From Microbacterium mangrovi (GTDB taxonomy: Bacteria > Actinomycetota > Actinomycetes > Actinomycetales > Microbacteriaceae): DNA of 64,000 nucleotides. Position 1 is the first letter of the stretch, and each line of letters begins with the position of its first letter. The stretch spans positions 95,198 to 159,197 of the forward strand of contig NZ_JTDK01000015.1 of NCBI RefSeq assembly GCF_000802305.1, read 5' to 3'. The position numbers were made by a program, and so were the translations under genes. The notes under the pieces are model-generated. The model searched no databases. It was not told the DNA's origin and saw only the letters and a program-made list of their open reading frames with translations. Of this stretch, positions 22,830 to 31,859 are shown piece by piece.

Positions 22830-23660
22830 ATGAGCACGAGCGCTTCCGACCTGCTGACCGAGTCCGGATTCGACGCCGCCTGGCGGGAGTGGCACGACGC
22901 GCACGAACGCGTCCGCGCCGACGAGCACGGGTTCCTCGCCATCACGAGCATCCGCTGGCTCGGTCCCGAGCCCACCCGATATCCGGATGTGCCGGGTGCC
23001 TGGAGCACGGCGGACGACGGCCCGGTCGTGGTGCTCGTCGACGACGAGTTCCTCGACCTCGACGGGCGGCGCGTGACCGGCATCCACCGGTTCGGGCGGC
23101 TGCCCGAGCGGTCGAGCCTCACCGCGTCCTGGACGACGGGCGACACGGTCGCCGTCGTCGAGATCGCGCGGCGGGGCGGCCACGACATCATCCGGCCGCG
23201 GCATCCCGACGCGCCCATCCGCACCGCGTACCCGGGGACCGACGCCTACCCGCCGCAGGAGCGGTTCGTGGTCGACGGCGTCTTCACGCCCTTCCCGGAG
23301 CCGCGAGAGGTCACGGTCGGATCGGTCGTCGACGGTCTGCAGCACGTCTACCACGCGCCCGGGACCGTCTCGTTCGACCTCGATGGCCCGCGCTCGCTCG
23401 TCGCGTTCGACGGGCACGGCGGCGGACTGCTCGCGCTGTTCACGGACCTCACGAGCGGGGTGACGACCTACGCGGCGAACCGCAGCGTCTCGATCGCCGC
23501 GCCCGACGAGGACGGCCGGGTGACCATCGACTTCAACCGCGCGGTGAACTTGCCGTGCGCGTACACCCCGTATGCGACGTGTCCGCTGCCGCCGGCGGAG
23601 AACCGGCTGCAGGTCGCAGTCGAGGCCGGAGAGAAGGTGCCGAGCGCTCTCACTCCGTGA
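22830..23660 (+). CDS. DUF1684 family protein
   Basis: A 276-residue protein of the DUF1684 family. The C-terminal signature FNRAVNLPCAYTPYATCPLP followed by PAENRLQVAVEAGEK is diagnostic. The rest is mainly beta-strand in character. The function of the family is unknown. TAGCGT (22817-22822) is 7 bases before the ATG, predicting a leaderless message. Its last 11 bases overlap the end of the convergent small gene at 23650. Confidence 0.9.
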   Translation: MSTSASDLLTESGFDAAWREWHDAHERVRADEHGFLAITSIRWLGPEPTRYPDVPGAWSTADDGPVVVLVDDEFLDLDGRRVTGIHRFGRLPERSSLTASWTTGDTVAVVEIARRGGHDIIRPRHPDAPIRTAYPGTDAYPPQERFVVDGVFTPFPEPREVTVGSVVDGLQHVYHAPGTVSFDLDGPRSLVAFDGHGGGLLALFTDLTSGVTTYAANRSVSIAAPDEDGRVTIDFNRAVNLPCAYTPYATCPLPPAENRLQVAVEAGEKVPSALTP

Positions 23661-23859
23661 GGATGGGGCGTTCCAGCGCGGCCCGTGCCTCCCGTTCGAC
23701 GAACACCGGGACGAAGTCCCGCACCCGCGCATTGTCGTAGTGATGTTGTGCTTCAAGCACGGCCTCGGCGATCTGCGACGAGGGGAGCTGGGGGAATCGC
23801 TCTTCCAGTCGTCTGACCACCTCTGCGATGGCATCGCCTTCGGGGACATCGCGTGTCAT
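23650..23859 (-). CDS. Small three-helix-bundle domain protein
   Basis: A 69-residue helical protein (AIAEVVRRLEERFPQLPSSQ, AEAVLEAQHHYDNARVRDFV). The pattern matches small actinobacterial three-helix-bundle/dimerisation domain proteins with a conserved V-R-D-F-V-P-V-x-V-E-R-x-A-R end. ATG 23859 chosen; an in-frame ATG at 23907 adds 16 unlikely residues. Function unknown. Overlaps DUF1684 tail to tail. Confidence 0.7.
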   Translation of the reverse strand: MTRDVPEGDAIAEVVRRLEERFPQLPSSQIAEAVLEAQHHYDNARVRDFVPVFVEREARAALERPILTE

Positions 23860-23995
23860 GGGCTCATGGTCTCCGCGAATCACTCGCGATGTCAAGCATC
23901 CGGGCATCCTCGGGGTGCGCTGCCGGCTACCGGCTCGTATCGTGAACCTCGTGCCGAAGGATGCCGAGGGTCGTCACCGCGCGGAAAGGATCGTG

Positions 23996-24391
23996 ATGTC
24001 GTTCCGGACTCGTTACCTGTGGGTACTGAAGAACACCCTCAATCGCGCGACCGTGCGTGCCGCCCGCTCCGGCCGGGGCCCGTTCACCCTGGTGCGTCAC
24101 ATCGGCCGCACCTCCGGCAAGGTCTACGAGACTCCGATCATGGTCGCCCGCAGACCCGGTGGCTTCGTCGCCGAACTCACCTACGGCCCCGACGTCAACT
24201 GGTACCGCAACATCGTCGCAGCAGGGCAGTGCGACTTGCTGTACCGCGGCGCGATCCATCACATCGACCGGATCGAGCCGTGCAGCGTTGCGGATGGTCT
24301 CGCGGCGTACGGCAACCCCCGCGCGATCGTGCTGCGGATCCTCCGCCGCCACGAGTTCCGCTTCCTCCACGAGGAGGTTCCCTCGGGCTGA
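23996..24391 (+). CDS. Deazaflavin (F420)-dependent nitroreductase family protein
   Basis: A 131-residue protein of the Ddn/PF04075 split-barrel family. Evidence is the RHIGRTSGKVYETPI segment (F420-phosphate-binding region), GGFVAELTYGPDVNWYRNIVA and the late basic-aromatic stretch. Family knowledge: reduces quinones or nitro compounds with F420H2. The physiological substrate is unknown. The ATG at 23996 is preceded by GGAAAGGA at suitable spacing; a longer in-frame extension has no good site. Convergent with the S9 peptidase gene, 7 bases apart. Confidence 0.88.
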   Translation: MSFRTRYLWVLKNTLNRATVRAARSGRGPFTLVRHIGRTSGKVYETPIMVARRPGGFVAELTYGPDVNWYRNIVAAGQCDLLYRGAIHHIDRIEPCSVADGLAAYGNPRAIVLRILRRHEFRFLHEEVPSG

Positions 24392-24398
24392 CCGTCGA

Positions 24399-26474
24399 TC
24401 ACGCCCGCAGCGTGTCCCGGAGGAACGCGTGGATCGTCGCGTGCAGGGCGGCGGTGGCGGCGTTGTCGATCGACCCGGCGTGGCCCCCGTCGGCCGGTTC
24501 GAGGTAGTGCACCTCGGCATCCGTCTCGGCCTCGAGGCGGGCGGCCATCTTGCGGGCCTGGACGGGTCCGACCCGGTCGTCGCTCGTGGCCGCGTAGATG
24601 AAGGATGCCGGGTAATGGGCATTCGGATCGATCAGGTGGTACGGCGAGAACGTCTGCACGAACTCCCAGTCCGCGGGGTCGTCCGGGTCGCCGTACTCGG
24701 CGATCCAGCTGGCGCCCGCCGACAGGCGCGCGTAGCGGCGCATGTCCAGCAGCGGGACGCCGCACACGATCGCCCTGAAGTCGTCCGGGTACTGCGTGAG
24801 CATGTTGCCCACCAGCAGCCCGCCGTTCGAGCGGCCGTGGCATCCGATCCGGTCCGGGGTCGACACGCCGCGCTCGACGAGGTCGCGCGCGACCGCGACG
24901 AAGTCCTCGTAGGCGCGGTGCCGGTTCTCCCGCAGCGCCGCGAGGTGCCAGGCGGGGCCGAACTCGCCGCCGCCGCGGATGTTCGCCACGACGAACACGC
25001 CGCCCGTCTCGAGCCAGGCGGGGCCGACGATCGACGGATACTCCGGGGTGAGCGAGTGCTCGAACCCGCCGTACCCGCTCATCAGCACCGGCAGGCGCCC
25101 GTCGCGCTCGCGCGGCCCGACCTCGAAGTACGGCACCCGGGTGCCGTCCGCCGAGACCGCCCAGTGCTGCGCGGCGGACAGCCCCGTGGTGTCGAAGACG
25201 GCCGGTGCGGATGCCACCACCTCGGCGTTCGGGGCGACGGAGTCCGTCACGATCAGGGTCGGCGGGGTGAGGAACCCGCGAGCCACGACCCACAGTTCGT
25301 CGTCCTCTTCGGCATCCCGCGTGACGACGTCGACCGAGTAGACGTCGGTCGCGGGCAGCGCCAGGTCGAGCGGCGTCGCCGCCCACCCGTCGGCGGGGTC
25401 GACGGCGACCAGCCGCGATTGCACGTCGTCGAGCACCGTCAGCACGAGCCGGTTCTTCGTCCACGTCCAGGTGCTCAGCACGCGGGTCGCGGTCGGCGCG
25501 AAGACCACCGTGAGCGGGCGTCCGGCGTGCACGTCGGCGATCGTCCCGACCAGCAGCGTGCCGCCCGAAACCTCGACGCCGCCGACCACGGAGTCGGTCG
25601 TGGTGCGCACCGCGACGAGCTCGCCGTGGACGGACGTGCGGGCATCCTGCGGGAGGTCGAGCAGCTGCGGCGCCGCCTGCGGGTCGCGGGCGTCCCACAC
25701 GTGGTTCTCGAAGTGGAAGAAGTCGTGCGCGACCTCCACCACCGCGGTGGCGCCGCCCCCGGTGTGGTCCACGCCCGCGAAGACGCCCACGTCGGATGCC
25801 TTCCCGGCGACGACCACCGGGGCATCCCGCAGCGGGGTCCCGCGCCGCCACAGCCGGGCCGAGATCGGGTAGCCGGAGTCGGTCGTGCCGCCGCCCTCCA
25901 GCGCGGTCGCCACCAGCAGCGTGTCGCGGTCGACCCACGCCGCATGCGACTTGTGCACCTCGAGGGTGAAGGGGGCCTCGGTCACGAAGGTGGCGGCATC
26001 CAGATCGAACTCGCGGATCACGTGCGCATCGCCGCCGTCCGGGCTGAGGCTGACGAGGACCCGGCCGGTGCCGCGTGGTCCGTGCGAGGTGCCCGCGAAG
26101 CTCCACTCGACGCCCTCCGCGGCGCCGAGCGCGTCGACGTCGAGCAGCACCTGCCACTCGGGCGCACCCGCCCGCATGGTGTCGCGCGGGCAGCGCCGCC
26201 AGAGGCCGCGCGGGTGCTCGGCATCCCGCCAGAAGTTGTACATCCAGTCGCCGCGCCGCGCGGGAACCACCAGCCGCCGCGGGTCGTCGAGGATGCCGCG
26301 CAGACGCTGCTCCAGCTCGCTGCGCCAGCCCGAGGCGTAGCGGGACTCGGTGCGTGCGGTCTGCTCGGCCGCCCAGGCGAGGGCTTCGCTCCCGTGGATG
26401 TCCTCCAGCCACAGGTGCGGGTCGGCGGGCTCGTCGGCGATCGGGGGCACGGAGACGGCGGCAGGCTGGGTCAC
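24399..26474 (-). CDS. S9 family prolyl oligopeptidase
   Basis: A 691-residue enzyme with N-terminal beta-propeller (about residues 60-420) and C-terminal alpha/beta-hydrolase domain. The catalytic Ser549 is in GCHGRSNGGLL, the Asp is in TSDDRV (about 632), and His665 is in DGGHAG. The N-terminal DPHLWLEDIHGSEALAW is typical. No signal peptide, so it is cytosolic. Family knowledge: cleaves short proline-containing peptides. The GTG start (26474) overlaps the TGA of the upstream membrane protein gene by 4 bases (GTGA), showing an operon. Confidence 0.93.
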   Translation of the reverse strand: MTQPAAVSVPPIADEPADPHLWLEDIHGSEALAWAAEQTARTESRYASGWRSELEQRLRGILDDPRRLVVPARRGDWMYNFWRDAEHPRGLWRRCPRDTMRAGAPEWQVLLDVDALGAAEGVEWSFAGTSHGPRGTGRVLVSLSPDGGDAHVIREFDLDAATFVTEAPFTLEVHKSHAAWVDRDTLLVATALEGGGTTDSGYPISARLWRRGTPLRDAPVVVAGKASDVGVFAGVDHTGGGATAVVEVAHDFFHFENHVWDARDPQAAPQLLDLPQDARTSVHGELVAVRTTTDSVVGGVEVSGGTLLVGTIADVHAGRPLTVVFAPTATRVLSTWTWTKNRLVLTVLDDVQSRLVAVDPADGWAATPLDLALPATDVYSVDVVTRDAEEDDELWVVARGFLTPPTLIVTDSVAPNAEVVASAPAVFDTTGLSAAQHWAVSADGTRVPYFEVGPRERDGRLPVLMSGYGGFEHSLTPEYPSIVGPAWLETGGVFVVANIRGGGEFGPAWHLAALRENRHRAYEDFVAVARDLVERGVSTPDRIGCHGRSNGGLLVGNMLTQYPDDFRAIVCGVPLLDMRRYARLSAGASWIAEYGDPDDPADWEFVQTFSPYHLIDPNAHYPASFIYAATSDDRVGPVQARKMAARLEAETDAEVHYLEPADGGHAGSIDNAATAALHATIHAFLRDTLRA

Positions 26475-27247
26475 GTCGGCCAGCCTACGTCCGCGAGGAG
26501 CACGGCCGACGCGCCGACGCCCCAGAGCGCGTACCCGGCCAGCAGCAGCATCAGCATCCACTCGCGACGCGACCCGGCATGGCCGAGCAGCGGAAGGGCG
26601 AGATAGCCGTTGTGCTTCCACACGTCGCGCAGCACCGGGATCTCGGTGAGCACGCGGGGCGGCCGCGGATTCACGGGCCACAGCAGCGGCACTCCCTCGA
26701 TCGTCAGCGCGTCCCCCAGGAGGTGCACGGCGAAGCCCAGACCGACGCACAGGGGGAGCCAGCCGAACTGGGTCGGCGCCCACAGCAGGATGCCGCCCGC
26801 GACGAACGCTCCGATCACCCAGGCCAGCAGCCACGCGCGCACGACGGTGAGCACCTTCAGCGCGAAGGCGATGCACGCCATGACCGCGAGTGCGGACCCC
26901 AGCTGCAGGCTGTGGTCCCACCCTTCCGGGGTCCAGTGCAGCAGTCCGAGCCCGAGGGTGGCGGCGATCGTCCCGACGACGGCGAGCAGCGAATGCATGC
27001 CGTGGCGGTGGCCGCCGGAGACGGCCTCGACCACGTCGGTGACGGCACCGCCGAGCACCGGCACCGAATGTGCGATCGTGGCACTGTGGTGGTCGGCATC
27101 CGGCAGCAGCGCAGCACCCGCGCAGACGACGGTGCCGAGGATGACGGCCCCCGGCGTCAGCGGGTAGAGACCGAGCGCCGGAAGCGCCGTCGCGGTCACC
27201 GCCACCCACGCGGCGGCGCCGCTGACGGCATGCGCTGTCCCCATCAT
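26471..27247 (-). CDS. Membrane-bound metal-dependent hydrolase-like protein (DUF457/YdjM)
   Basis: A 258-residue polytopic membrane protein with the DUF457 signature: an early HAVSGAAAW region, the metal-ligand-like LLPDADHHSATIAHS, and GHRHGMHSLLAV followed by GFAVHLLGDALTIEGV. These conserved His/Asp residues suggest a membrane-embedded hydrolase. The substrate is unknown. Start ATG 27247 (ATG ATG doublet). It overlaps the start of the S9 peptidase gene (GTGA), so the two are co-translated. Confidence 0.88.
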   Translation of the reverse strand: MMGTAHAVSGAAAWVAVTATALPALGLYPLTPGAVILGTVVCAGAALLPDADHHSATIAHSVPVLGGAVTDVVEAVSGGHRHGMHSLLAVVGTIAATLGLGLLHWTPEGWDHSLQLGSALAVMACIAFALKVLTVVRAWLLAWVIGAFVAGGILLWAPTQFGWLPLCVGLGFAVHLLGDALTIEGVPLLWPVNPRPPRVLTEIPVLRDVWKHNGYLALPLLGHAGSRREWMLMLLLAGYALWGVGASAVLLADVGWPT

Positions 27248-27385
27248 GTTTCGGTGCTCCTCCGGTCGCGCCCGGAACCGAGCCGTCCCAGCATGCCGAC
27301 ACCCGGCGATCGGGGTCAAAACACCGGCGTGTTCTGCCATGCTCGGGTCATGTCCACGAGCGTGACGGGAAAGTGAGCACCGCTG

Positions 27386-27751
27386 ATGCGACTCGTCCAG
27401 ATCGCCCAGCACGCCGACGACCTCGACCGCGCGGCGGGGTTCTACACCGCCCTTCTCGGCGCCCCGCCGACGGCCCGGTTCGACCCGCCCGGGCTGCTCT
27501 TCTTCGACCTGGGCGGCACCCGGCTCCTGCTGGATGCCGGAGCCCCGACCGCCCTCGTCTACCTGCAGGTGGATGACGTCCGGGCCGCGCTCGGGCGCCT
27601 CGACGAGATCGTCGAGGTCGTCACCGAGCCGCACGTGATCTTCCACCACGACGACGACACGCTCGGCCCGGCCGGCCACGACGAATGGCAGGCGTTCATC
27701 CGCGACAGCGAGGGCAACACCGTCGGACTGGTGTCGTTCCAGCGCAGCTGA
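27386..27751 (+). CDS. VOC (glyoxalase/bleomycin resistance) family protein
   Basis: A 121-residue single VOC module pair (beta-alpha-beta-beta-beta) with HADDLDRAAGFYTALLGAPP near the start and FIRDSEGNTVGLVSF at the end. Candidate metal ligands are His at the start, Glu and the C-terminal Glu. Could be an epimerase, dioxygenase or binding protein; the reaction is unknown. Divergent from the DUF457 gene. Confidence 0.88.
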   Translation: MRLVQIAQHADDLDRAAGFYTALLGAPPTARFDPPGLLFFDLGGTRLLLDAGAPTALVYLQVDDVRAALGRLDEIVEVVTEPHVIFHHDDDTLGPAGHDEWQAFIRDSEGNTVGLVSFQRS

Positions 27752-27857
27752 CCCGTGCCGGGCGTCGTATCAGCGACGGCGGCGACCGGCTCCTCTCCGT
27801 GCCCCGCACCGTGCGGGTGCGCCCGTCGGGCGCCATGACCAGGGGGGAGCATTCGTC

Positions 27858-28355
27858 ATGCTCAGCAACAGCCTCATCGCGATCATCGCGAGAATCAATC
27901 CGGCGATCTGGGAGATCGTCGACGGCGGACCGGGTGCGCCGTGGCAGCAGCGCGCGAACCTCGCCGCGCTCAACCCGCAGCCGCTGCCGCCCATCGCAGC
28001 CGCGCGACGCACCGCCGAACAGCGGGCGATGCACTACGGCGCCGGCGTCGCCGTCGAACTCGTGCGCGCGGCCTCGACGGCGCAGCTGCTCGGCGTCGCG
28101 TTCGAACCGGGCGACGACATCTGCCCGCCGCCGCGGAAGTTCCCGCACATCCCGGTGCCGTTCCCGTTCCCGGACCCCGACCCGCACCCGTGGTACGTCG
28201 GTGACGAGTCGATCGTGGCGTATGCGGCCGGTCTCGCGTTCACGCTCGAGGCGACCGCGCAGGCATGGGAGCAGCTGCGCGGCGCGGACGCCCTCGCGGC
28301 GGTGCACGACCGCGCGCTGGAGACCGCCGTCGGCGGGCAGACCCGGGCCGAGTAG
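27858..28355 (+). CDS. Hypothetical protein with ALNPQPLPP motif
   Basis: A 165-residue soluble protein containing ALNPQPLPPIAAAR (about residues 37-50), a motif that recurs in otherwise uncharacterised bacterial proteins, and a Pro/Asp-rich stretch PFPFPDPDPHPW (about residues 101-112). No catalytic motif or membrane segment. ATG 27858 sits after GGGGGAGC. It lies upstream of sdaA but with its own apparent leaderless promoter between them, so no functional link is implied. Function unknown. Confidence 0.75.
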   Translation: MLSNSLIAIIARINPAIWEIVDGGPGAPWQQRANLAALNPQPLPPIAAARRTAEQRAMHYGAGVAVELVRAASTAQLLGVAFEPGDDICPPPRKFPHIPVPFPFPDPDPHPWYVGDESIVAYAAGLAFTLEATAQAWEQLRGADALAAVHDRALETAVGGQTRAE

Positions 28356-28389
28356 AGCCGCAGGCTCTGCGGGGTCCTACGCTCGGAGT

Positions 28390-29916
28390 ATGAGCGCATA
28401 CGTTTCGGCGTTCGAGCTGTTCTCCATCGGCGTAGGACCCTCGAGCTCCCACACGGTCGGCCCCATGCGTGCCGCTGTCGACTTCGTCGCCCGGCTGCGC
28501 GAGGCCGGCATCCTCGACACCGTCGCCCGCGTCGAAGGCACCCTCTACGGGTCGCTCGGCGCCACCGGCATCGGGCACGGCACCCCGGACGCCGTCGTCG
28601 CCGGGCTCCAGGGGCTGGAGCCCGAGACCTGCGACCCAGCAGACGTGCGGCACGCCTGGCAGGACTGGCCGGAGGGCGACCCGCTGATCCTCGGCGGAAC
28701 CCACCCCGTGCCGTTCGCGAAGGAAGACATCACGTTCGCGCCGCGCACCCGGCTGCCCGGCCACCCGAACGCGATGACGCTGGTCGCGAAGGATGCCGCC
28801 GGCGCGCCCCTCACCGCCGAGACCTACTACTCGATCGGCGGCGGCTTCATCCGCCGCGAGGGAGCCCCCGCCCAGGTCGCGAAGCACACCTACCCGCTGC
28901 AGTTCGACTCCGCCGCCGAACTGCTGCAGCTGTGCGACGAGCAGGGCCTCACGATCGCCGAGGCCGCGCGCCGCAACGAGGAGTCGCAGCGCAGCGAGCA
29001 GGAGGTCGCCGACGGCCTCGACCGCATCTGGGATGCCATGGCCACCTGCGTCGAGGCGGGGCTGCGCACCGATGGGACGCTCCCCGGCATCCTGAAGGTC
29101 AAGCGCCGGGCATCCGTCATCCGCGCCCAGCTGGAGGGCGTCGAATCCGACGGGCACCGCGAGCTCCCGGGGGAGTGGCTGGGCGCCTTCGCGCTCGCCG
29201 TCAACGAGGAGAACGCCGCCGGCGGGCGGGTCGTCACCGCTCCCACGAACGGGGCTGCCGGCATCCTCCCCGCCGTCGCGATGTACTGGTGGCGGTTCCT
29301 CGCCGACTCCGGCCTCGGGGTCGGCAACGCGGTGACCCCGCACGGTGAGCTGGTCGGCTCGGCCCTGCTCGGCTTCGGCGCGGCGGATGCCGGCGCCCGG
29401 CTGTCGGCCGAGCGGAGCGAGATCGCCGCGATCGAGGGCATCGACCTCGACGACGAGCTCGCCGAGGCGAACCGGCGCCGCGGCATCCGGCGGTTCCTGC
29501 TGACCGCGACTGCGCTCGGCTCCCTGTTCAAGGCGAACGCGTCGATCTCGGGAGCCGAAGGCGGCTGCCAGGCCGAGGTCGGGTCGGCGTGCGCCATGGC
29601 CGCCGGCGGACTGACCGCCGTGATGGGCGGCACCAACCGGCAGATCGAGAACGCGGCGGAGATCGCCATGGAGCACCACCTGGGGCTGACGTGCGACCCG
29701 GTGGGCGGCCTCGTGCAGATCCCGTGCATCGAGCGGAACGCGATCGCGGCATCCACCGCGGTCACCGCCGCCCGACTGGCGCTGCGCGGCGACGGGTCGC
29801 ACTACGTGCCGCTGGATGCCGTCGTGGAGACGATGCGCCAGACCGGCATCGACATGTCCACGAAGTACAAGGAGACGAGCGAGGGCGGTCTCGCCGTCAA
29901 CGTCATCGAGTGCTGA
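28390..29916 (+). CDS. sdaA: L-serine ammonia-lyase, single-chain [4Fe-4S] type
   Basis: A 508-residue one-chain L-serine dehydratase. The beta domain starts FELFSIGVGPSSSHTVGPMR. The alpha domain has Fe-S cysteines at 393 (GGCQAEV), 401 (SACAM) and 435 (LTCDPVGG). The C-terminal tail ends in Cys508, as in bacterial enzymes whose tail folds into the active site. Converts L-serine to pyruvate and ammonia in the cytosol. TACGCT (28378-28383) lies 6 bases before the ATG, so a leaderless message is likely. Confidence 0.95.
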   Translation: MSAYVSAFELFSIGVGPSSSHTVGPMRAAVDFVARLREAGILDTVARVEGTLYGSLGATGIGHGTPDAVVAGLQGLEPETCDPADVRHAWQDWPEGDPLILGGTHPVPFAKEDITFAPRTRLPGHPNAMTLVAKDAAGAPLTAETYYSIGGGFIRREGAPAQVAKHTYPLQFDSAAELLQLCDEQGLTIAEAARRNEESQRSEQEVADGLDRIWDAMATCVEAGLRTDGTLPGILKVKRRASVIRAQLEGVESDGHRELPGEWLGAFALAVNEENAAGGRVVTAPTNGAAGILPAVAMYWWRFLADSGLGVGNAVTPHGELVGSALLGFGAADAGARLSAERSEIAAIEGIDLDDELAEANRRRGIRRFLLTATALGSLFKANASISGAEGGCQAEVGSACAMAAGGLTAVMGGTNRQIENAAEIAMEHHLGLTCDPVGGLVQIPCIERNAIAASTAVTAARLALRGDGSHYVPLDAVVETMRQTGIDMSTKYKETSEGGLAVNVIEC

Positions 29917-29983
29917 CGCACGGCGGGGCCGAACACGTATCAGGGATGCCGCGGGGCGCTCTTCTTGGCGAGAGGAGTGCACC

Positions 29984-31852
29984 ATGGAACCCCAGAACGA
30001 GAGCGCACCCACCACAGACGAACGCGTCGCCGACTACGACAGCACGGCCGACGAACCCGACCGGCCGGGCGCGTTCCAGCTCTGGTACGACCACCTCACC
30101 GACGACTGGTCGCGGCAGAAGCCGTGGTACGAGCTGCCCAAGCCGCTCGGCCTGGCGCAGCTGATCGGCATCCGCGACACCCTGCGGCAGCACAACCTCT
30201 ACGACACCAGCCGGCTCCCTGCCGTGAACGCCACCCAGGCGCCGCCGTTCGAGGAGCGCTTCCTCACCGAGCGCACGCCCGACGGCAGCTGGAACGACCT
30301 CGAGCATCCCGAGATGGGGATGGCGAACACGCGCTTCGGCCGCAACGTCCCGCTCGAGAACACCGCGCGCGACGACGACCGCATGCTGATCCCGAACCCG
30401 CGCGAGATCAGCCTCAAGCTCATGACGCGCGACAAGCTCAACGCCGCCACGGGCGGCAACGCGATCATCGCGTCGTGGCTGCAGTTCATGATCCACGACT
30501 GGTTCCGTCACGGCACGAGCCCCACCGACCGTCCCTGGGTGATGCCGCCGGTCCCCGGCGACACCTGGCCCACTCCGCCGGTGCAGGTGATGCGCGTGCC
30601 CGACGACCCGACGACGCCGCCGGATGCCCGTGGCCCTCGCACCTGGATCAACACCAACACCCACTGGTGGGACGGCTCCTCGATCTACGGCAACGACCGG
30701 GCGGCGCAGGTCTTCCTGCGCGAGGGCACCGGAGGTCGCATGCGCATCGTGGACGGGCTGCCTCCGATCCCGGACGACCCCGCCGCCGACCCCACCCGCG
30801 TTCCCGGCTTCTGGCTGGGGCTCGGGATGATGCAGACCCTCTTCACGCACGAGCACAATGCCGTCGCCGACCACCTCGCCGCAGCCCACCCCGAATTCGA
30901 CGACGAGACCCTGTTCCAGAAGGCGCGGCTGGTGGTGTGCGCGCTGATCGCCAAGATCCACACTGTGGAGTGGACGCCGGCGGTCACCGCGCACCCCACC
31001 GCGGCCGAGGCCCTGCACGTCAACTGGTACGGGCTCGCCGGCGAGAAGCTGCACGACTTCGTCGCCGCGTTCTCCAAGAACGAGGCCCTGCGCGGCATCC
31101 CGGGAACCGGCACCGAGGACTACGGCGTGCCGTACGCGCTCACGGAGGAGTTCGTGGCCGTGTACCGGATGCATCCGCTCATTCCGGACGACTTCGACTT
31201 CCGGGCCGCGGCCGACGACGCGCCGACGCTCGGAGCCAAGCAGTTCAGCGAACTGACCGGGCCCCACGCGGTGCCGATCCTGCGCAGCGTCTCGCTCACC
31301 GACCTGCTGTACACGTTCGGCACGATGAACCCGGGCCTGGTGACCCTGCACAACTTCCCCCGCGGGCTGCAGATGTACACCCGGCCGGACGGGAAGATCA
31401 TGGATATGGCCGCGCTGGACATCACCCGCTGCCGGGAGCTCGGCGTGCCGCGCTACTGCGAGTTCCGGCGGCTGCTGCACCTGACCGTGCCGGAGACCTT
31501 CGCCGAGGTCACGAGCAACGAGCAGTGGGCGCGGGAACTGGAGGAGGTCTACGACGGCAGGATCGAGGACCTCGACCTGATCCCGGGCGTGATGAGCGAA
31601 GACCTGCCCGAGGGCTTCGCGTTCAGCGACACCGCGTTCCGGATCTTCGTGCTGATGGCATCTCGGCGCCTGAACAGCGACCGGTTCTTCACGGATGCCT
31701 TCACCGACGACGTCTACACGCCCGAGGGCATGGCCTGGGTGCGCGAGAACACGATGGCCACGGTGCTGTCGCGAAACTGCCCCGGGCTCGCCCCGTACGT
31801 CGAGGGACTGCCGAACGCGTTCGGCATCTGGAAGCGAGCGGGTGCGGCATGA
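29984..31852 (+). CDS. Animal-haem-peroxidase family, alpha-dioxygenase-like
   Basis: A 622-residue cytosolic haem protein. The distal His171 is in FMIHDWFRHG, the FTHEHNAVADHL and KIHTVEWTPAV segments follow, and the proximal-type His397 is in VYRMHPLIPD, matching the fatty-acid alpha-dioxygenase branch of the cyclooxygenase/peroxidase superfamily. Plant members 2-hydroperoxidise fatty acids. Bacterial functions are largely unknown. ATG 29984 follows GAGAGGAG. It ends 7 bases before a DUF2804 gene with an ATGATC...ATGA junction, so the two are probably co-transcribed. Confidence 0.9.
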   Translation: MEPQNESAPTTDERVADYDSTADEPDRPGAFQLWYDHLTDDWSRQKPWYELPKPLGLAQLIGIRDTLRQHNLYDTSRLPAVNATQAPPFEERFLTERTPDGSWNDLEHPEMGMANTRFGRNVPLENTARDDDRMLIPNPREISLKLMTRDKLNAATGGNAIIASWLQFMIHDWFRHGTSPTDRPWVMPPVPGDTWPTPPVQVMRVPDDPTTPPDARGPRTWINTNTHWWDGSSIYGNDRAAQVFLREGTGGRMRIVDGLPPIPDDPAADPTRVPGFWLGLGMMQTLFTHEHNAVADHLAAAHPEFDDETLFQKARLVVCALIAKIHTVEWTPAVTAHPTAAEALHVNWYGLAGEKLHDFVAAFSKNEALRGIPGTGTEDYGVPYALTEEFVAVYRMHPLIPDDFDFRAAADDAPTLGAKQFSELTGPHAVPILRSVSLTDLLYTFGTMNPGLVTLHNFPRGLQMYTRPDGKIMDMAALDITRCRELGVPRYCEFRRLLHLTVPETFAEVTSNEQWARELEEVYDGRIEDLDLIPGVMSEDLPEGFAFSDTAFRIFVLMASRRLNSDRFFTDAFTDDVYTPEGMAWVRENTMATVLSRNCPGLAPYVEGLPNAFGIWKRAGAA

Positions 31853-31859
31853 TCGACGA

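Noticed and set aside
24057..26606. Long plus-strand open frame opposite the S9 peptidase
   Set aside because: Biased composition; the opposite strand has the complete catalytic triad and propeller of prolyl oligopeptidase.
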